Assembly: GCA_037013495.1 (NCBI GenBank)
Contig: CM072810.1
Span: 22,761,343 to 22,825,342, forward strand
Direction of reading: 5' to 3'
DNA from: Hippophae tibetana
Taxonomy: Eukaryota > Streptophyta > Magnoliopsida > Rosales > Elaeagnaceae
DNA: 64,000 bases
The notes under the pieces were generated by a model. It ran no database searches, was not told where the DNA came from, and saw nothing but the letters and a program-made list of their open reading frames with translations. Below are positions 47,502 to 60,552 of the stretch, piece after piece. A program made the translations under genes and the position numbers. Numbering within the stretch: position 1 is the first letter of the stretch; the number at the start of each line of letters is the position of its first letter.

Positions 47502-48678
47502 TTGGTATTAAAGTCATCATTTCTAACAATTGTGTCAAAAACATCTTCGGTGGGACCACAATCCTTGATGTCTACAAATCGAAGCTCTTTCCATCCGCGA
47601 AAGTGGATTGCTATCATCATGGCAAGAAATGATGTAGTTCGAATAATTTCCCAACTTATTCATTTATCAATAAGTTCACAGGCCTTGTATATGGATTTAA
47701 ACAAGGTAACTTTGGTTTGAAATGATAAGGTAGGCTAACAAAAATTCTCTAAATCTACTTTGTTTTCCAAATAGGTCCATCCAAATTGTACGAGTAGTTG
47801 ATAATGTTTGAAAAACCTGCATAGAATTTGTGCAAAACTTCATCCTCTTGTACGATATAGGGTTCAAAATTTCTTTTCTGCTGCATAGTTCTAGATTTAG
47901 GTTTTTGCTCAAATGCCGATATGAGTGGTCTCCAAAATATTTCATGTGGCTTGGAAGAAATAAAAATATAAATTCATTGAATTAATCATTTTAGAGCTCT
48001 GATTACCCTTTTTTAAAATCCTTAAAAAAGGGTTATTCTTTCATAGAAATTTATTAAATCTTTGGGAAAGTAGAGCCATTTTCCCTAAATTGGTATTAAA
48101 GTCATCATTTCTAACAATTGTGTTAAAAAGATCTTCGGTGGGACCACAATCCTTGATGTCTATAAATCGAAACTCTTTCCATCCGCGAAAGTGGATTGCT
48201 ATCATCATGGCAAGAAATGATTTAGTTCGAATAATTTCCAAACTTATTCATTTAACAATAAGTTCACAGGCCTTGTATATGGATTTAAACAAGGTAACTT
48301 TGGCTTGAAAATGATAAGGTAGGCTAACAACAATTTTCTCAATCTACTTTGTTTTCCAAATAGGTCCATCCAAATTGTACGAGTAGTTGATAATGTTTGA
48401 AAAACCTGCATAGAATTTGTGCAAAACTTCATCCTCTTACACGATATAGAGTTCAAAATTTCTGTTCTCTTGTATAGTTCTAGATTTAATTTTTTTCTCA
48501 AATGCCTATATGAGTGGTCTCCAAAATATTTCATGTGGCTTGGAAGAAAGAAAAATATAAATTCATTGAATTAATCATTTTAGAGCTCCGATTACCTTTT
48601 TTTAAAATCCTTAAAAAAGGGTTATTCTTTCTAAGAAATTTATTAAATCTTTGGGAAAGTAGAGCCATTTTCTCTAAA
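47502..48678. repeat. 1177-bp dimer duplication, copy 2
   Basis: This repeats 46325-47501, including AAAAAGATCTTCGG near 48125. After it, the H unit continues as H (CTTCGTTGGGACC) instead of switching to D, so the exchange point lies within the H/D homologous stretch near 47460-47540. Confidence 0.85.
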
Positions 48679-51471
48679 TTGGTATTAAAGTCATCATTTC
48701 TAACAATTGTGTCAAAAATATCTTCGTTGGGACCAGAATCCTTGATGTCTATAAATCGAAGCTCTTTCTATCCGCGAAAGTGGATTGCTATCATCATGGC
48801 AAGAAATAATGTAGTTTGAATAATTTCCCAACTTATTCATTTAACAATAAGTTCAAAGGCCTTGTATATGGATTTAAACAAGGTAACTTTGGTTTGAAAA
48901 TGATAAGGTAGGCTAACAACAATTTTCTCAATCTACTTTGTTTTCCCAATAGGTCCATCCAAATTGTACGAGTAGTTGATAATGTTTGAAAAACCTGCAT
49001 AGAATTTGTGCAAAACTTCATCCTCTTGTACGATAGAGGGTTCAAAATTTCTGTTCTGCTGCATAGTTCTAGATTTAGGTTTTTGCTCAAATGCCTATGT
49101 GAGTTCTCCAAAATGTTTCATGTTTCTTGGAAGAAATAAAACAATAAATTCATTGAATTAATCATTATGGAGCTCCGATTACCTTTTTTTAAAATCCTTA
49201 AAAAAAGGGTTATTCTTTCTAAGAAATTTAGTAAATATTTGGGCAAGTAGAGCCATTTTCTCTAAATTGGTATTAAAGTAATCATTTCTAACAATTGTGT
49301 CAATAATATCTTCGGTGGGACCACAATACTTGATGTCTATAAATCGAAGCTCTTTCGATCCGCGAAAGTGGATTGCTATCATCATGGCAAGAAGCAATGT
49401 AGTTCGAATAGTTTCCCAACTTATACATGTAACAATAAGTTCACAGGCCTTGTATATGGATTTAAACAAGGTAACTTTGGTTTGAAAATGGTAAGGTAGG
49501 CTAACAACAATTTTCTCAATCTACTTTGTTTTCAAAATAGGTCCATCCAAATTGTACGAGTAGTTGATAATGTTTGAAAAACCTGCATAGAATTTTGCAA
49601 AACTTCATCCTCTTGCACGATATAGAGTTCAAAATTTATGTTCTGTTGCATAGTTCTAGATTTAGTTTTTTGCTCAAATGCCTATATGAGTGGTCTCCAA
49701 AATGTTTCATGTTGCTTGGAAGAAATAAAAATATAAATTCATTGAATTAATAATTTTAGAGCTCCGATTACCTTTTTTTAAAATCCTTAAAAAAAGGTTA
49801 TTCTTTCTAAGAAATTTATTAAATCTTTGGGAAAGTAGAGCTATTTTCTCTAAATTGGTACTAAAGTCATCATTTCTAACAATTGTGTCAAAAATATCTT
49901 TGGTGGGACCATAATCCTTGATGTCTATAAATCGAAGCTCTTTCCATCCGCGAAAGTGGATTGCTATCATCATGGCAAGAAATGATGTAGTTCGAATAAT
50001 TTCCCAACTTATTCATTTATCAATAAGTTCACAGGCCTTGTATATGGATTTAAACAAGGTAACTTTGGTTTGAAAATGATAAGGTAGGCTAACAACAATT
50101 TTCTCAATCTACTTTGTTTTCCCAATAGGTCCATCCAAATTGTACGAGTAGTTGATAATGTTTGAAAAACCTGCATAGAATTTGTGCAAAACTTCATCCT
50201 CTTGTACGATAGAGGGTTCAAAATTTCTGTTCTGCTGCATAGTTCTAGATTTAGGTTTTTGCTCAAATGCCTATGTGAGTTCTCCAAAATGTTTCATGTT
50301 TCTTGGAAGAAATAAAACAATAAATTCATTGAATTAATCATTATGGAGCTCCGATTACCTTTTTTTAAAATCCTTAAAAAAAGGGTTATTCTTTCTAAGA
50401 AATTTAGTAAATATTTGGGCAAGTAGAGCCATTTTCTCTAAATTGGTATTAAAGTAATCATTTCTAACAATTGTGTCAATAATATCTTCGGTGGGACCAC
50501 AATACTTGATGTCTATAAATCGAAGCTCTTTCGATCCGCGAAAGTGGATTGCTATCATCATGGCAAGAAGCAATGTAGTTCGAATAGTTTCCCAACTTAT
50601 ACATGTAACAATAAGTTCACAGGCCTTGTATATGGATTTAAACAAAGTAACTTTGGTTTGATAATGGTAAGGTAGGCTAACAACCATTTTCTCAATCTAC
50701 TTTGTTTTCAAAATAGGTCCATCCAAATTGTACGAGTAGTTGATAATGTTTGAAAAACCTGCATAGAATTTTGCAAAACTTCATCCTCTTGCACGATATA
50801 GAGTTCAAAATTTATGTTCTGTTGCATAGTTCTAGATTTAGTTTTTTGCTCAAATGCCTATATGAGTGGTCTCCAAAATGTTTCATGTTGCTTGGAAGAA
50901 ATAAAAATATAAATTCATTGAATTAATAATTTTAGAGCTCCGATTACCTTTTTTTAAAATCCTTAAAAAAAGGTTATTCTTTCTAAGAAATTTATTAAAT
51001 CTTTGGGAAAGTAGAGCCATTTTCTCTAAATTGGTATTAAAGTCATCATTTCTAACAATTGTGTCAAAAATATCTTCGGTGGGACCACAATCATTGATGT
51101 CTATAAATCGAAGCTCTTTCCAGCCGAGAAAGGGGATTGCTATCATCATGGCAAGAAATGATGTAGTTCGAATAATTTCCCAACTTATTCATTTAACAAT
51201 AAGTTCACAGGCCTTGTATATGGATTTAAACAAGGTAACTTTGGCTTGAAAATGATAAGGTAGGCTAACAACAATTTTCTCAAACTACTTTGTTTTCCAA
51301 ATATGTCCATCCAAATTGTACGAGTAGTTGATAATGTTTGAAAAACCTGCATAGAATTTGTGCAAAACTTCATCCTCTTGTACGATATAGGGTTCAAAAT
51401 TTCTGTTCTGCTGCATAGTTCTAGATTTAGGTTTTTGCTCAAATGCCTATATGAGTGGTCTCCAAAATGTT

Positions 51472-52059
51472 TCATGTTGCTTGGAAGAAATAAAAATATA
51501 AATTCATTGAATTAATAATTTTAGAGCTCTGATTACCTTTTTTTAAAATCCTTAAAAAAAGGTTATTCTTTCTAAGAAATTTATTAAATCTTTGGGAAAG
51601 TAGAGCCATTTTCTCTAAATTGGTATTAAAGTAATCATTTCTAACAATTGTGTCAATAATATCTTCGGTGGGACCACAATACTTGATGTCTATAAATCGA
51701 AGCTCTTTCGATCCGCGAAAGTGGATTGCTATCATCATGGCAAGAAGCAATGTAGTTCGAATAGTTTCCCAACTTATACATGTAACAATAAGTTCACAGG
51801 CCTTGTATATGGATTTAAACAAGGTAACTTTGGTTTGAAAATGGTAAGGTAGGCTAACAACAATTTTCTCAATCTACTTTGTTTTCAAAATAGGTCCATC
51901 CAAATTGTACGAGTAGTTGATAATGTTTGAAAAACCTGCATAGAATTTTGCAAAACTTCATCCTCTTGCACGATATAGAGTTCAAAATTTATGTTCTGTT
52001 GCATAGTTCTAGATTTAGTTTTTTGCTCAAATGCCTATATGAGTGGTCTCCAAAATGTT
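51472..52059. repeat. D/E chimeric monomer
   Basis: The front is class D (AATAATTTTAGAGCTCTG, AAAAAAAGGTTATTC, TTTATTAAATCTTTGGG). From about 51630 it is class E (AAAGTAATCATT, GTCAATAATATC, CAATACTTG, TTATACATG). The switch falls in a stretch identical in both classes, as expected for unequal crossover or gene conversion. Confidence 0.87.
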
Positions 52060-52646
52060 TCATGTTGCTTGGAAGAAATAAAAATATAAATTCATTGAAT
52101 TAATAATTTTAGAGCTCCGATTACCTTTTTTTAAAATCCTTAAAAAAAGGTTATTCTTTCTAAGAAATTTATTAAATCTTTGGGAAAGTAGAGCTATTTT
52201 CTCTAAATTGGTATTAAAGTCATCATTTCTAACAATTGTGTCAAAAATATCTTTGGTGGGACCATAATCCTTGATGTCTATAAATCGAAGCTCTTTCCAT
52301 CCGCGAAAGTGGATTGCTATCATCATGGCAAGAAATGATGTAGTTCGAATAATTTCCCAACTTATTCATTTATCAATAAGTTCACAGGCCTTGTATATGG
52401 ATTTAAACAAGGTAACTTTGGTTTGAAAATGATAAGGTAGGCTAACAACAATTTTCTCAATCTACTTTGTTTTCCCAATAGGTCCATCCAAATTGTACGA
52501 GTAGTTGATAATGTTTGAAAAACCTGCATAGAATTTGTGCAAAACTTCATCCTCTTGTACGATAGAGGGTTCAAAATTTCTGTTCTGCTGCATAGTTCTA
52601 GATTTAGGTTTTTGCTCAAATGCCTATGTGAGTTCTCCAAAATGTT
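52060..52646. repeat. Class F monomer (reference copy)
   Basis: Class F resembles D at its start (AATAATTTTAGAGC, AAAAAAAGGTTATTC) but has GAGCTATTTTCTC, ATATCTTTGGTGGGACC and ATAATCC. It occurs only at 49707, 52060 and 53236, always next to E units. CTTCGG to CTTTGG is a C-to-T change at a CpG. Confidence 0.85.
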
Positions 52647-54539
52647 TCATGTTTCTTGGAAGAAATAAAACAATAAATTCATTGAATTAATCATTATGGA
52701 GCTCCGATTACCTTTTTTTAAAATCCTTAAAAAAAGGGTTATTCTTTCTAAGAAATTTAGTAAATATTTGGGCAAGTAGAGCCATTTTCTCTAAATTGGT
52801 ATTAAAGTAATCATTTCTAACAATTGTGTCAATAATATCTTCGGTGGGACCACAATACTTGATGTCTATAAATCGAAGCTCTTTCGATCCGCGAAAGTGG
52901 ATTGCTATCATCATGGCAAGAAGCAATGTAGTTCGAATAGTTTCCCAACTTATACATGTAACAATAAGTTCACAGGCCTTGTATATGGATTTAAACAAGG
53001 TAACTTTGGTTTGAAAATGGTAAGGTAGGCTAACAACAATTTTCTCAATCTACTTTGTTTTCAAAATAGGTCCATCCAAATTGTACGAGTAGTTGATAAT
53101 GTTTGAAAAACCTGCATAGAATTTTGCAAAACTTCATCCTCTTGCACGATATAGAGTTCAAAATTTATGTTCTGTTGCATAGTTCTAGATTTAGTTTTTT
53201 GCTCAAATGCCTATATGAGTGGTCTCCAAAATGTTTCATGTTGCTTGGAAGAAATAAAAATATAAATTCATTGAATTAATAATTTTAGAGCTCCGATTAC
53301 CTTTTTTTAAAATCCTTAAAAAAAGGTTATTCTTTCTAAGAAATTTATTAAATCTTTGGGAAAGTAGAGCTATTTTCTCTAAATTGGTATTAAAGTCATC
53401 ATTTCTAACAATTGTGTCAAAAATATCTTTGGTGGGACCATAATCCTTGATGTCTATAAATCGAAGCTCTTTCCATCCGCGAAAGTGGATTGCTATCATC
53501 ATTGCAAGAAATGATGTAGTTCGAATAATTTCCCAACTTATTCATTTATCAATAAGTTCACAGGCCTTGTATATGGATTTAAACAAGGTAACTTTGGTTT
53601 GAAAATGATAAGGTAGGCTAACAACAATTTTCTCAATCTACTTTGTTTTCCCAATAGGTCCATCCAAATTGTACGAGTAGTTGATAATGTTTGAAAAACC
53701 TGCATAGAATTTGTGCAAAACTTCATCCTCTTGTACGATAGAGGGTTCAAAATTTCTGTTCTGCTGCATAGTTCTAGATTTAGGTTTTTGCTCAAATGCC
53801 TATGTGAGTTCTCCAAAATGTTTCATGTTTCTTGGAAGAAATAAAACAATAAATTCATTGAATTAATCATTATGGAGCTCCGATTACCTTTTTTTAAAAT
53901 CCTTAAAAAAAGGGTTATTCTTTCTAAGAAATTTAGTAAATATTTGGGCAAGTAGAGCCATTTTCTCTAAATTGGTATTAAAGTAATCATTTCTAACAAT
54001 TGTGTCAATAATATCTTCGGTGGGACCACAATACTTGATGTCTATAAATCGAAGCTCTTTCGATCCGCGAAAGTGGATTGCTATCATCATGGCAAGAAGC
54101 AATGTAGTTCGAATAGTTTCCCAACTTATACATGTAACAATAAGTTCACAGGCCTTGTATATGGATTTAAACAAGTTAACTTTGGTTTGATAATGGTAAG
54201 GTAGGCTAACAACAATTTTCTCAATCTACTTTGTTTTCAAAATAGGTCCATCCAAATTGTACGAGTAGTTGATAATGTTTGAAAAACCTGCATAGAATTT
54301 TGCAAAACTTCATCCTCTTGCACGATATAGAGTTCAAAATTTATGTTCTGTTGCATAGTTCTAGATTTAGTTTTTTGCTCAAATGCCTATATGAGTGGTC
54401 TCCAAAATGTTTCATGTTGCTTGGAAGAAATAAAAATATAAATTCATTGAATTAATAATTTTAGAGCTCCGATTACCTTTTTTTAAAATCCTTAAAAAAA
54501 GGTTATTCTTTCTAAGAAATTTATTAAATCTTTGGGAAA

Positions 54540-56890
54540 GTAGAGCCATTTTCTCTAAATTGGTATTAAAGTCATCATTTCTAACAATTGTGTCAAAAAT
54601 ATCTTCGGTGGGACCACAATCATTGATGTCTATAAATCGAAGCTCTTTCCAGCCGAGAAAGGGGATTGCTATCATCATGGCAAGAAATGATGTAGTTCGA
54701 ATAATTTCCCAACTTATTCATTTAACAATAAGTTCACAGGCCTTGTATATGGATTTAAACAAGGTAACTTTGGCTTGAAAATGATAAGGTAGGCTAACAA
54801 CAATTTTCTCAAACTACTTTGTTTTCCAAATAGGTCCATCCAAATTGTACGAGTAGTTGATAATGTTTGAAAAACCTGCATAGAATTTGTGCAAAACTTC
54901 ATCCTCTTGTACGATATAGGGTTCAAAATTTCTGTTCTGCTGCATAGTTCTAGATTTAGGTTTTTGCTCAAATGCCTATATGAGTGGTCTCCAAAATGTT
55001 TCATGTTGCTTGGAAGAAATAAAAATATAAATTCATTGAATTAATAATTTTAGAGCTCTGATTACCTTTTTTTAAAATCCTTAAAAAAAGGTTATTCTTT
55101 CTAAGAAATTTATTAAATCTTTGGGAAAGTAGAGCCATTTTCTCTAAATTGGTATTAAATCATCATTTCTAACAATTGTGTCAAAAACATCTTCGGTGGG
55201 ACCACAATCCTTGATGTCTACAAAACGAAGCTCTTTCCATCCGCGAAAGTGGATTGCTATCATCATGGCAAGAAATGATGTAGTTCGAATAATTTCCCAA
55301 CTTATTCATTTATCAATAAGTTCACAGGCCTTGTATATGGATTTAAACAAGGTAACTTTTGTTTGAAATGATAAGGTAGGCTAACAACAATTCTCTAAAT
55401 CTACTTTGTTTTCCAAATAAGTCCATCCAAATTGTACGAGTAGTTGATAATGTTTGAAAAACCTGCATAGAATTTGTGCAAAACTTCATCCTCTTACACG
55501 ATATAGAGTTCAAAATTTCTGTTCTGTTGTATAGTTCTAGATTTAATTTTTTTCTCAAATGCCTATATGAGTGGTCTCCAAAATATTTCATGTGGCTTCG
55601 AAGAAATAAAAATATAAATTCATTGAATTAAACATTTTAGAGCTCCGATTACCCTTTTTTAGAATCCTTAAAAAAGGGTTATTCTTTCTTAGAAATTTAT
55701 TAAATCTTTGGGAAAGTAGAGCCATTTTCCCTAAATTGGTATTAAAGTCATCATTTCTAACAATTGTGTTAAAAATATCTTCGGTGGGACCACAATCCTT
55801 GATGTCTATAAATCGAAACTCTTTCCATCCGCGAAAGTGGATTGCTATCATCATGGCAAGAAATGATGTAGTTCGAATAATTTCCCAACTTATTCATTTA
55901 TCAATAAGTTCACAGGCCTTGTATATGGATTTAAACAAGGTAACTTTGGTCTGAAATGATAAGGTAGGCTAACAACAATTCTCTAAATCTACTTTGTTTT
56001 CCAAATAGGTCCATCCAAATTGTACGAGTAGTTGATAATGTTTGAAAAACTTGCATAGAATTTGTGCAAACTTCATCCTCTTGTACGATATAGGGTTCAA
56101 AATTTCTGTTCTGTTGTATAGTTCTAGATTTAATTTTTTTCTCAAATGCCTATATGAGTGGTCTCCAAAATATTTCATGTGGCTTGGAAGAAATAAAAAT
56201 ATAAATTCATTGAATTAATCATTTTAGAGCTCCGATTACCCTTTTTTAAAATCCTTAAAAAAGGGTTGTTCTTTCTTAGAAATTTATTAAATCTTTGGGA
56301 AGGTAGAGCCATTTTCCCTAATTTGGTATTAAAGTCATCATTTCTAACAATTGTGTTAAAAATATCTTCGGTGGGACCACAATCCTTGATGTCTACAAAT
56401 CGAAGCTCTTTCCATCCGCGAAAGTGGATTGCTATCATCATGGCAAGAAATGATGTAGTTCGAATAATTTCCCAACTTATTCATTTATCAATAAGTTCAA
56501 AGGCCTTGTATATGGATTTAAACAAGGTAACTTTGGTTTGAAATGATAAGGTAGGCTAACAACAATTCTCTAAATCTACTTTGCTTTCCAAATAAGTCCA
56601 TCCAAATTGTACGAGTAGTTGATAATGTTTGAAAAACCTGCATAGAATTTGTGCAAAACTTCATCCTCTTACACGATATAGAGTTCAAAATTTCTGTTCT
56701 GTTGTATAGTTCTAGATTTAATTTTTTTCTCAAATGCCGATATGACTGGTCTCCAAAATATTTCATGTGGCTTGGAAGAAATAAAAATATAAATTCATTG
56801 AATTAATCATTTTAGAGCTCTGATTACCCTTTTTTAAAATCCTTAAAAAAGGGTTATTCTTTCTTAGAAATTTATTAAATCTTTGGGAAA
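54540..56890. repeat. 2351-bp tetramer HOR, copy 1
   Basis: Shared private marks are GGTATTAAATCATC (1-bp loss, about 55151), GGCTTCGAAG (about 55595), AATTAAACATTTT (about 55626), GGTCTGAAATG (about 55947), AAACTTGCATAG (about 56047), GGGTTGTTC (about 56264), CTAATTTGG (about 56319), TTTGCTTTCC (about 56581) and GATATGACTGG (about 56739). Confidence 0.9.
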
Positions 56891-57351
56891 GTAGAGCCAT
56901 TTTCTCTAAATTGGTATTAAAGTCATCATTTCTAACAATTGTGTCAAAAATATCTTCGGTGGGACCACAATCATTGATGTCTATAAATCGAAGCTCTTTC
57001 CAGCCGAGAAAGGGGATTGCTATCATCATGGCAAGAAATGATGTAGTTCGAATAATTTCCCAACTTATTCATTTAACAATAAGTTCACAGGCCTTGTATA
57101 TGGATTTAAACAAGGTAACTTTGGCTTGAAAATGATAAGGTAGGCTAACAACAATTTTCTCAAACTACTTTGTTTTCCAAATAGGTCCATCCAAATTGTA
57201 CGAGTAGTTGATAATGTTTGAAAAACCTGCATAGAATTTGTGCAAAACTTCATCCTCTTGTACGATATAGGGTTCAAAATTTCTGTTCTGCTGCATAGTT
57301 CTAGATTTAGGTTTTTGCTCAAATGCCTATATGAGTGGTCTCCAAAATGTT
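56763..57351. repeat. B/G chimeric monomer
   Basis: The front is class B (GAGCTCTGATTACCC, TTTCTTAGAAATTT). From about 56895 it is class G (TTTTCTCTAAATTGG, CACAATCATTGATG, CCAGCCGAGAAAGGGG). It sits at the junction of the two tetramer copies and is the recombinant expected there. Confidence 0.87.
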
Positions 57352-59241
57352 TCATGTTGCTTGGAAGAAATAAAAATATAAATTCATTGAATTAATAATT
57401 TTAGAGCTCTGATTACCTTTTTTTAAAATCCTTAAAAAAAGGTTATTCTTTCTAAGAAATTTATTAAATCTTTGGGAAAGTAGAGCCATTTTCTCTAAAT
57501 TGGTATTAAATCATCATTTCTAACAATTGTGTCAAAAACATCTTCGGTGGGACCACAATCCTTGATGTCTACAAAACGAAGCTCTTTCCATCCGCGAAAG
57601 TGGATTGCTATCATCATGGCAAGAAATGATGTAGTTCGAATAATTTCCCAACTTATTCATTTATCAATAAGTTCACAGGCCTTGTATATGGATTTAAACA
57701 AGGTAACTTTTGTTTGAAATGATAAGGTAGGCTAACAACAATTCTCTAAATCTACTTTGTTTTCCAAATAAGTCCATCCAAATTGTACGAGTAGTTGATA
57801 ATGTTTGAAAAACCTGCATAGAATTTGTGCAAAACTTCATCCTCTTACACGATATAGAGTTCAAAATTTCTGTTCTGTTGTATAGTTCTAGATTTAATTT
57901 TTTTCTCAAATGCCTATATGAGTGGTCTCCAAAATATTTCATGTGGCTTCGAAGAAATAAAAATATAAATTCATTGAATTAAACATTTTAGAGCTCCGAT
58001 TACCCTTTTTTAGAATCCTTAAAAAAGGGTTATTCTTTCTTAGAAATTTATTAAATCTTTGGGAAAGTAGAGCCATTTTCCCTAAATTGGTATTAAAGTC
58101 ATCATTTCTAACAATTGTGTTAAAAATATCTTCGGTGGGACCACAATCCTTGATGTCTATAAATCGAAACTCTTTCCATCCGCGAAAGTGGATTGCTATC
58201 ATCATGGCAAGAAATGATGTAGTTCGAATAATTTCCCAACTTATTCATTTATCAATAAGTTCACAGGCCTTGTATATGGATTTAAACAAGGTAACTTTGG
58301 TCTGAAATGATAAGGTAGGCTAACAACAATTCTCTAAATCTACTTTGTTTTCCAAATAGGTCCATCCAAATTGTACGAGTAGTTGATAATGTTTGAAAAA
58401 CTTGCATAGAATTTGTGCAAACTTCATCCTCTTGTACGATATAGGGTTCAAAATTTCTGTTCTGTTGTATAGTTCTAGATTTAATTTTTTTCTCAAATGC
58501 CTATATGAGTGGTCTCCAAAATATTTCATGTGGCTTGGAAGAAATAAAAATATAAATTCATTGAATTAATCATTTTAGAGCTCCGATTACCCTTTTTTAA
58601 AATCCTTAAAAAAGGGTTGTTCTTTCTTAGAAATTTATTAAATCTTTGGGAAGGTAGAGCCATTTTCCCTAATTTGGTATTAAAGTCATCATTTCTAACA
58701 ATTGTGTTAAAAATATCTTCGGTGGGACCACAATCCTTGATGTCTACAAATCGAAGCTCTTTCCATCCGCGAAAGTGGATTGCTATCATCATGGCAAGAA
58801 ATGATGTAGTTCGAATAATTTCCCAACTTATTCATTTATCAATAAGTTCAAAGGCCTTGTATATGGATTTAAACAAGGTAACTTTGGTTTGAAATGATAA
58901 GGTAGGCTAACAACAATTCTCTAAATCTACTTTGCTTTCCAAATAAGTCCATCCAAATTGTACGAGTAGTTGATAATGTTTGAAAAACCTGCATAGAATT
59001 TGTGCAAAACTTCATCCTCTTACACGATATAGAGTTCAAAATTTCTGTTCTGTTGTATAGTTCTAGATTTAATTTTTTTCTCAAATGCCGATATGACTGG
59101 TCTCCAAAATATTTCATGTGGCTTGGAAGAAATAAAAATATAAATTCATTGAATTAATCATTTTAGAGCTCTGATTACCCTTTTTTAAAATCCTTAAAAA
59201 AGGGTTATTCTTTCTTAGAAATTTATTAAATCTTTGGGAAA
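56891..59241. repeat. 2351-bp tetramer HOR, copy 2
   Basis: All nine private marks of copy 1 recur here at an offset of 2351 bp. One of its units (58526) is represented again at 61459, which carries GGGTTGTTC, CTAATTTGG and TTTGCTTTCC, so a third, partial copy exists. Confidence 0.9.
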
Positions 59242-60042
59242 GTAGAGCCATTTTCTCTAAATTGGTATTAAAGTCATCATTTCTAAAAATTGTGTCAAAA
59301 ATATCTTCGGTGGGACCACAATCCTTGATGTCTACAAATCGAAGTTCTTTCCATCCGCGAAAGTGGATTGCTATCATCATGGCAAGAAATGATGTAGTTC
59401 GAATAATTTCCCAACGTATTCATTTATCAATAAGTTCACAGGCCTTGTATATGGATTTAAACAAGGTAACTTTGGTTTGAAATGATAAGGTAGGCTAACA
59501 ACAATTCTCTAAATCTACTTTGTTTTCCAAATAGGTCCATCCAAATTGTACGAGTAGTTGATAATGTTTGAAAAACCTGCATAGAATTTGTGCAAACTTC
59601 ATCCTCTTGTACGATATAGGGTTCAAAATTTCTGTTCTGTTGTATAGTTCTAGATTTAATTTTTTTCTCAAATGCCTATATGAGGGGTCTCCAAAATGTT
59701 TCATGTTGCTTGGAAGAAATAAAAATATAAATTCATTGAATTAATAATTTTAGAGCTCGATTACCTTTTTTTAAAATCCTTAAAAAAAGGTTATTCTTTC
59801 TAAGAAATTTATTAAATCTTTGGGAAAGGAGAGCCATTTTCTCTAAATTGGTATTAAAGTCATCATTTCTAACAATTGTGTTAAAAATATCTTCGGTGGG
59901 ACCACAATCCTTGATGTCTATAAATCGAAACTCTTTCCATCCGCGAAAGTGGATTGCTATCATCATGGCAAGAAATGATGTAGTTCGAATAATTTCCCAA
60001 CTTATTCATTTATCAATAAGTTCACAGGCCTTGTATATGGAT

Positions 60043-60552
60043 TTAAACAAGGTAACTTTGGTTTGAAATGATAAGGTAGGCTAACAACAATTCTCTAAAT
60101 CTACTTTGTTTTCCAAATAAGTCCATCCAAATTGTACGAGTAGTTGATAATGTTTGAAAAACCTGCATAGAATTTGTGCCAAACTTCATCCTCTTACACG
60201 ATATAGAGTTCAAAATTTCTGTTCTGTTGTATAGTTCTAGATTTAATTTTTTTCTCAAATGCCTATATGAGTGGTCTCCAAAATATTTCATGTGGCTTGG
60301 AAGAAATAAATATAAATTCATTGAATTAATCATTTTAGAGCTCCGATTACCCTTTTTTAGAATCCTTAAAAAAGGGTTATTCTTTCTTAGAAATTTATTA
60401 AATCTTTGGGAAAGTAGAGCCATTTTCTCTAAATTGGTATTAAAGTCATCATTTCTAACAATTGTGTTAAAAATATCTTCGGTGGGACCACAATCCTTGA
60501 TGTCTATAAATCGAAACTCTTTCCATCCGCGAAAGTGGATTGCTATCATCAT
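60043..60552 (-). other. 169-codon fused reverse frame created by a 2-bp deletion
   Basis: In the units at 60288 and 60874 a 2-bp loss in GAAGAAATAAATATAAATT removes the usual TGA between the two reverse-strand frames and joins them into 169 codons. The second copy is at 60629-61138. On the + strand the same deletion gives a 158-codon frame at 60176-60652. These are the longest open frames in the window, but they arise from a private indel and have no recognised domain. Confidence 0.3.

Larger units (their letters stand above)
43238..48530. repeat. Array region 4: mosaic units ending in a duplicated dimer
   Basis: Unit starts and classes: 43238 G, 43827 B, 44414 B variant (same CTAAAAATCG and TATCTTCATGG changes as 34416 and 35004), 45003 D, 45590 B, 46177 B front with D back, 46765 B variant, 47354 H front with D back, 47942 B variant. 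Many units change class part-way, so this stretch has been reshuffled more than its neighbours. The pair around 46325-47501 is repeated at 47502-48678. Confidence 0.85.
48531..54411. repeat. Array region 5: alternating E with F or G dimers
   Basis: Unit starts and classes: 48531 H, 49118 E, 49707 F, 50294 E, 50883 G, 51472 D front with E back, 52060 F, 52647 E, 53236 F, 53823 E. E-type sequence occupies every second unit, so the period is about 1176 bp. The F units at 49707, 52060 and 53236 share CTTTGGTGG and CCATAATCC, which I see in no other units. Confidence 0.88.
54412..59113. repeat. Array region 6: two adjacent copies of a 2351-bp tetramer
   Basis: Unit starts: 54412 G, 55001 D, 55588 B, 56175 B/C mosaic, then 56763 (B front, G back), 57352 D, 57939 B, 58526 B/C mosaic. 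From about 54540 onward every private variant I checked is repeated 2351 bp downstream, ending near 59240. The breakpoint lies somewhere in the homologous stretch near 54540/56890. Confidence 0.9.
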
